Assembly: GCF_035083965.1 (NCBI RefSeq)
Contig: NC_089725.1
Coordinates: forward strand, 27,041,925 to 27,105,924
Reading direction: 5' to 3'
Source of the DNA: Branchiostoma lanceolatum
Taxonomy: Eukaryota > Chordata > Leptocardii > Amphioxiformes > Branchiostomatidae
DNA length: 64,000 nt
Part shown: in pieces, positions 58,179 through 64,000 of the stretch
Numbering within the stretch: the stretch's first letter is position 1
Layout: each line of letters starts with the position of its first letter
Program-made: the position numbers and the translations under genes
The notes under the pieces: model-generated
Databases searched by the model: none
Told to the model about the DNA's origin: nothing
What the model saw: the letters and a program-made list of their open reading frames with translations, nothing else

Positions 58179-61100
58179 TCAAGCTTTCCAAACTGCTATG
58201 ATTGAAGGTGATGTGCTGACTCCTGCTCCTGTCTGTGGAGTTTGACTCTCACTCGTTGATCCCTTCTTCTTCCCTGCACCCACCACCAAGATGGATTTGG
58301 GATGTGGAGTCAGGTGGTTGTAAGATGCTGGAGAAATAATAAACATGGCAAGATGTGAGTAAGAGTGAAATGACGAATGAACTCTAAATAAGATTGTGTC
58401 TTCAATGTTTTGGCTGAGGAATGTTTGAAACAAAGTGCCTACACTGAGTAGTTTTTTTTTTTTAAAGATGCATAAGAACAGATGCATCTAGAAGTTGTTG
58501 ATACAAAATCTGTAGATCATAAACATGCTAATGCAGAAAAATCAGGTCCTATCGTCACCTGGGACTTCCACTGCTGCACGCTGACATACATTTGCTAAAA
58601 GTTGGCATTTGCTTTATGTATCACCAAATACCTTACTGATGACGCAAAGCTTGAACAATGCAAGACCAATTAATCTGGGCTTGTATGCATCAGCGGAACA
58701 TGCTTCCCACCTGAATTCTGTACGCTGTTGAATGACAAGAGGCAGCGAACGTAGTTCTCAAACGGACTGAAGAACCCACACAACTGGTGAGAGGCGGTGT
58801 TCCACACTAAGACAACACCGATGCCTGTGCAGAACAGAAATATGCACAATATTTCAGCATTCCTTGTTGACTGTCAGGCTGGTATATCAGTAATATTTAT
58901 ATATATTTGTTGAGCTTCCACCTCTGCCTCTGGCATCCTTGCCTCCAGACAATTAAGTCTCCACTACATGTATGTAGGTTGTGCTGGTTTGGGGTCCTGT
59001 TTTTTTTATAGTGTGTGTGTCTAATCACAGTTACAGAGAGGCTCCATGTAGAGAAGCCTCTTTAAAACATAGAAAAGTCTAAACTACTGATTTGAATTCA
59101 TACCAGCTTCACACAACTGAAACTCCTGTCAGAAGTAGTAGTACTGAAACTCCACAGCCTGTCTGCCACTGTTACAACTTGTTGTTAAGGGATAAGTAAT
59201 TTCTATGTTTGTTAGTTCACCATGGTTATTAAAAGAAACTTAGGCTCTCTTTACATTATACTTTTGCCGTCAGCGCCACTGGCGTCAGCGCCACTGGCGA
59301 CAGCGGGAACTCCGTGTAAAGACAATTCCCGTCGACGTAGTCCCGCTGTCAACAAATTTTCTCCCGTCAGCTTCGAAGCCGTCGCCCGTCAGCACAGCGG
59401 GAGTCCCCGTCAACTTCAAACTCCGTCTAAAGAGAATACGTCGGGCTCGCGTCAGCGGGAGTCAGGGTTTCGGCGATTAGCATAAAGCACGCGTTGATTA
59501 GCATACTGTAAGTCTACTTAGATCCCCGGTATATATATCGTATATAGAGAGAGATTCGCGGGATCCGCGGCGACTTTTGTGCCGTGCATTCATTTCCCTG
59601 CGGATATATTTATCGTACTTGTGCCCCCCTCCCCACATTTACGAGTGATGAGCATGGAATATCTACACAAAAACAAGGCTTTGCATTGTAGTTTAATACG
59701 GGCGGGGAGACGCCGTCTACCGTTGTACAATCATACAATTTTGTTTCTTGCTTTTGTTATGCTTACGCCCGATACTTTCTACAAGATGGCGAAATGCAAG
59801 CACTGCAGGTGTCTGTCAGATTTCCGGGCGGTGTGTCTAGAGACGTCGCGACAGCGGCCTCCCGACAGCGGGAAATTTCGCCGCTGACGCGAAAAACGTA
59901 ATGTAAACTGCGCCTTACAGTGTGCAGCTGACAAAAATCAAGGTGAATCACAGTAGCAAAGTTAATTTTGCTATCGTGATCTTTACCATTGAAATAGATT
60001 GTCAATACTTGTCTGATCTGCTAGATGGCACTGCTGATCATACATTATATTCCATCCAACTGACAAGAAGCCAAAAGATACCCTAACAGGGGTGGCTAAG
60101 TATTTCATACAAATTTTTCGAAATTCATCCACTAAAAAGAAACAAAGATTTTATGGAATGTATACAATCAACTAATACTAAGAATGGTAATACTAATAGT
60201 AAGGATCGTATGTATTCCGTAAAATTTGTATGTTACTTGGTAGTGGATTGTTAGTTAAAAAGTTAGTTAAAATCCTCCCACACCATAATTGATGTATAGG
60301 GCGGTGCCCATCTCCGTTTCATAGCCCTGGGGCCACACTGTGGTGCAATCACTGCAGCAGGGGGCTAGTCCACTGGCAGTGTAGTGTGTTTAACTTCCAT
60401 ACTGTTTCATAAGTATGTACCATTTTCAAAAAGTCTTTGGTATGACTTAATGCGCCTCTTGTCCAGGGGTGCCCTACGTGGGGCTTGAACCCCAGACCTT
60501 CTGGTCCAAGTAATTTGAACCAGATGTGGCAGAGTAGCAAAGGCGTAGACCACTACACCACAGGGACACCCCCAAAACTCTTATAAATTCCATAAAATTT
60601 CTGTGAATACTTAAGCACCCCTGACTACGAGTTCCACTGAAGTGGCTTTCATACCTGTGCCGACCCAGACCTGGCCACACGAAGATGTCAAACAGGTGAT
60701 GGTCTCATCCTGCATCTTGTCGAAGGGTGAAGAGGAGCACCTGTCCGACAGTCTTCTCACCTGTGCACCACAGTCGTATTTAGTCTCTTTGTCCACAGTC
60801 ATGGACACACCTTTCCATCCTGCAAAAATAGTGTGAAGCAGAGATTTGTAGTTTCAAATTTAGGTCTTGTACCAATTGAAAGTAAAATGAGTTTAAGTAT
60901 GTTTGAACATGGCCTCCATCAGTCAATATTAACCATGGTAAACCCTAATTCACATCAGCCCCACAGTATCGGCAATGGCCAAACAGTCCTATTTGAAATT
61001 GACAGTCTCTACCACGTCTCATTCTGTTATCTGACTGAGTTCTGTTTTTCCTGTTTTTTTCTGGCTGCCAGATGTGCTTTTCTTCCACACTGCCCATCGG

Positions 61101-62372
61101 TCTAGCTTCTCCTGATTGATTCTCCTGAACATGAGACTTTATTGCTTCTCCTTTTAATGCATCAATTCAGGTCCTTTGATTTCTGAGACTTTCTAATCTA
61201 GGAAAACAAAGTGGAGCTAAAAATTATATCCAAATTTCATAAAAATTTTATGATCTTGTCTCAGATGTGTTACCTGTGACAATGCCGCCACTCATGGTGC
61301 AAACAGTCCAGACCTTGTCCTCATCATCACAGCTGTCCATCAGGAACACCTCATTTAGCTCATTCTGCAGTTTGAAGAGGTTTACAAAGTCAATAAACAA
61401 TCCCCAACTTACAGTAGTATTGCATTAAAAAAGGCACATTTAGAAATCTAACAGCAAATGTTGCAAAGCATCAAAAGTGACATGAAAGGCACATTGGGAA
61501 CTCCTACCATCTGACATTTAATGCTAAGAACATTTATTCACATAGATAGCCTGGTGAAATACACACAAGGTCAGGTAATGTTAACACTATAGAAATATTC
61601 TCTCAAAGTCCACTAGGGCAAAAATACTACCACTAGTAGTATTGGCAGCTCTAACATTTGCCATTGGACTTTGGTCTACATTTACTACTTCTGTCTCAAT
61701 CTACAAAAATGAAGAAAAAAAAGTCAGAGCAGTATTTCAGAAGATACAACATTTCCCAACCAGGCTTAAGAGTTAGTGAAAGCCAACCTCTGTATCTGCC
61801 AGGATCTCCTTTTTACACGTCCACTCAGCAGTCGTGTACACCAGTATCTTAGAACCTGCTGCCACCCATAGGTTGTCTTTTACACACACCATAGCCTTGA
61901 CAGGCAAGGGGCCATTTTTACAAGAGGTCCAGTGGATGGCAGGTCTGTGTAGCAGTTCTGTGTGTAGACAGCACTTGATGGTCCCACTGGCGAGACCGAA
62001 ATACAGGTGGGATGAAGAGCAGGCAATGTTCTGTACCAGACTGGGCATTGTGTATTCCTCCAGCTGTCGGTGTGTTGCAGCATCAAACACATTCAGCATG
62101 TCACATGTCTGTCCTCTAAAACTGATCACCACGCAGCCGTTACAGTACACCATGGTCTGGACGTATGCATCTTGTTTCACAATCATATTCTCTTCGTCCC
62201 AGTCCTGTTTGGTAAAGTTATAGATGGCAATGGTGGTTCCCTGAACATCGTAGCAGCCCAACCACACCTCACTCCAGTCAGTAACGATACAGCCACAGCG
62301 GGGACTCTGTTGGCAGGGCAGGAGCTTTCCGTCCTCCACCACTTTCAGGCTCCCATCTAGAGGCACCTCCAT
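58179..62372 (-). CDS. WD40-like beta-propeller protein, 367 residues
   Basis: Five coding exons in reading order: 62372-61788, 61364-61274, 60819-60655, 58824-58711 and 58327-58179 (TGA); phases all join. An in-frame TAG lies seven codons before the ATG, so the N terminus is complete unless splicing joins further in. The chain is made of repeated beta-blade phrases: EVWLGCYDVQGTTIAIYNF, LYFGLASGTIKC, NLWVAAGSKILVYTTAEW, KVWTVCTMSGGIVT, QVWVGTGIGVVLVWNTAS and SIIAVWKA at the C terminus. The last third resembles the end of LRRK-type (ROCO) propellers (WxGTG, then an ILVVGxG-like strand), but there is no kinase, GTPase or leucine-rich part. DENND3-type propellers are an alternative. Function unknown; a protein-interaction scaffold is plausible. 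Confidence 0.8.
59243..59914. mobile_element. PIF/Harbinger-like MITE
   Basis: GGCTCTCTTTACATTA at the left faces TAATGTAAACTGCGCC at the right, each next to TTA, which would be a 3-bp target duplication. Sub-terminal GTCAGCG and CGCTGAC blocks pair. 672 bp, GC-rich, in intron 3 of the propeller gene; open frames inside are not genes. Confidence 0.55.
60467..60572 (-). repeat. tRNA-like sequence (SINE head or tRNA pseudogene)
   Basis: Minus strand: the 5' GGGTGTCC can pair with GGGCACCC at the 3' end. TGGTGTAGTGGTCTACGCC is a good A box/D arm and GGTCTGGGGTTCAAGCCCC a good T arm/B box. The space between is about 60 nt, too long for a normal anticodon arm without an intron. In intron 3 of the propeller gene. 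Confidence 0.5.
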
Positions 62373-63916
62373 TTTAGTTTCACTGAGGGTCTACTTCCTC
62401 TTCTGATCTGCCACACTACATCTTAGACATAGGCGGGCCTCCGAGCTATGATTGAATAGATCAATGTTACTATCTTGGCAGGGATTAATGTCTCAAATAC
62501 AAAGAAATACAAACAAAGAAACAAAGGAAGAAACAAACACAATGTACAGGTGATTCAACCATAAAACATGAAGTGAAAGTGAAACATGTACAAATGTAAC
62601 ATTGCTAGTCAGTAAGGTTTAATGTAAAGCCAGATCACATATTCAGGGTTAATTTATCTTTGTGCATTAGTAGTTCAGTGAGTCTCATCTACGTAAATTA
62701 CCTCTGTACAGTCACTATGCAATTAGTGCTTTATCTTTCTATAAAAAGTAGTAAAACACCTTACCTGTACTGTGTAGAAATCAAGTGGATCTCTTGCAAG
62801 TTGACATACAAAAGCAAGGGATTCAAGGGAATAAAGCAGTAGGTCGAAATGTAGCATTCTCAAAGATGGTTGCCGTTTTATAGTCACTGAAACCGCAACG
62901 CTACAGTTAATATTTAAGTAAGTAAGGATAGAACACTTGGTGTGTTCAAGGACATTGCCATGATTTGGTATGTTGGATGTGTTACACATTGTGTAAATTA
63001 TTCTGTCACCGCCAAGTATATTCAACCGAGTATTTAATCTATCCCTGTCAGCATTTATGGTGTACTTACATCAAGACGCTTCCTTTGCTGTGTTTCGCTT
63101 CCTTTGCTGTCCTTGCTATGTACTTGTCCCGTTTTGGGGGGCGTATAGCCACTCACGTCCACTCGACCAACAACTTTCGTGTTTTATTACGCGCCAAACA
63201 GATGGTACTACGTCATCCTAAAACGCGTGCTGATTGGTTGACTCAAGTTGGGGATGGTCCGGCTGATTCATTTGCTATTATTAGTCTCCGTGTGCTGTTT
63301 ACTTCTGCTAGCTTGTTGCGAAACCTAATGCATTTTCTTACAATTATAGAACATTTCAACAATTTCTTTAATGTTTCAAAACCTTTTAATTTAATGGTAC
63401 TTCCGTGGCATCGATTAGAGTACCATATATGTGCATGTAAAATATATTTACGATGGGTACAACTACTAAGTAGAACAGCCAGAGTAATGTCAGAGGTCAG
63501 CAGCTTTCCGGCCGGCCATCTTGGTAGGGGACAGCCGATAGTAGCGAGCAAACAACGCTCGGCTGTTACATTTCAAAGTCTTTTCCTGTTTATATTGCGT
63601 GGTATTGATCATTTCCACGCCCGCACATGTAACCAAGCGTGTGAGGACGCTGTTGATGATATACAAGTGAACGTGAGGAAGAGGAAAGAGACGTAACAAG
63701 GCCGGAATCGCGCCGCTGGTTGTGTCTAGATCGCACCTGGGACAGATCGCGATCGGCTGCTGAAAGTCGGAATTTTGCTGTAGACCCCTTACTCACATTT
63801 CCGGTCTACAAGACGTCCAGAAGACAAACGTATCCAAACACTTGTCGTCTGGTGTTGATTAGGGTTGGAACTGATATCAAGGTTTGTGCCTGACAAGAAA
63901 TCCGGGAAAGCTAGCT
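62373..63916. promoter_or_regulatory. Divergent promoter region between propeller gene and 63.9-kb gene
   Basis: A donor CAG|GTAAGG on the minus strand (exon edge 62765) marks a probable non-coding first exon of the propeller gene. Further on are CCAAT-type GATTGGTTGA (about 63231) and a TACGTCAT half-CRE (63209). GC content rises towards 63.9 kb. The 243-codon plus-strand frame 62965-63696 lacks recognisable features and is not called. Confidence 0.4.
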
Positions 63917-64000
63917 ATGGCGTCGGGCAGGAACAGCGTGATCGTCCGGCCGACAAACGAGATGACCGACGACGAGCTGCGAAGGGCCGGGCCGGAGGAC
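63917..64000 (+). CDS. Start of an unidentified gene, cut by the window end
   Basis: ATG at 63917 (context GCTATGG) opens a GC-rich frame that runs to the window edge: 28 residues beginning MASGRNSVIVRPTNEMTDDE and continuing with LRRAGPED. No in-frame stop. GC content and codon choice differ sharply from the AT-rich surroundings, as at many first coding exons. Too short to assign to a family. It is head-to-head with the propeller gene. Confidence 0.5.
   Translation, partial: MASGRNSVIVRPTNEMTDDELRRAGPED

Noticed and set aside
59222-59887. Open frames inside the 59243-59914 element
   Set aside because: Low-complexity CAGCGGGA-type text; no transposase motif.
60467-60572. Functional tRNA gene
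   Set aside because: A and B boxes are good, but the spacing is too long and no convincing anticodon arm forms; kept as tRNA-like repeat.
62965-63696. 243-codon plus-strand open frame
   Set aside because: It lies in the divergent promoter region and overlaps a probable non-coding exon of the other strand. No domain, signal peptide or coding bias was seen.

Overview
The window looks like chordate nuclear DNA, most likely from a lancelet (Branchiostoma). The evidence is intron-rich genes with GT-AG splice sites, an unduplicated COQ8 and an unduplicated IP3 3-kinase where vertebrates carry several paralogues, a CR1-like LINE, and many small foldback transposons in introns. Organism assignment is inference. 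No CRISPR array, rRNA gene, prokaryotic operon or recognisable virus-derived element was seen.

Layout. (1) 1-20.8 kb: a head-to-tail array of five ependymin-related secreted-protein genes, all on +. The first is cut by the window edge and the other four are complete. All complete copies share six coding exons with the same phases. Genes 2 and 3 form one close subgroup; gene 1 groups with them by protein. Genes 4 and 5 form another subgroup. Each subgroup has its own conserved promoter block. A 5'-truncated CR1-like LINE lies antisense in intron 4 of gene 5. (2) 21.6-30.3 kb, minus strand: COQ8 (ADCK3/ADCK4 type), the atypical mitochondrial kinase/ATPase of coenzyme Q synthesis, in 15 coding exons with a TATA-type promoter candidate. 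(3) 30.3-34.6 kb: intergenic DNA with a near-perfect foldback, a tRNA-derived SINE and a CRE/TATA/CRE cluster. (4) 34.6-55.1 kb, plus strand: inositol-1,4,5-trisphosphate 3-kinase, with a long low-complexity first coding exon, a 12.7-kb first intron and seven catalytic exons. (5) 58.2-62.4 kb, minus strand: a 367-residue WD40-like beta-propeller protein. (6) 63.9 kb to the end: start of another gene on +, head-to-head with the propeller gene.

Two points stand out. First, COQ8 and the IP3 kinase are divergent neighbours here. From memory, the human paralogues are also linked (COQ8A with ITPKB on 1q42; COQ8B with ITPKC on 19q13, the latter also head-to-head), so this looks like the pre-duplication state of that pair. 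Second, the non-coding DNA holds several families of tiny foldback elements with clear target-site duplications: two Mutator-like families (8-9 bp duplications) and a class of 25-30 bp hairpins with exact 8-bp duplications, one of them nested in the loop of another foldback. I did not find a wholly new biochemical system. The ependymin array with two promoter classes, the COQ8-IP3K pair and the miniature elements are the best leads.
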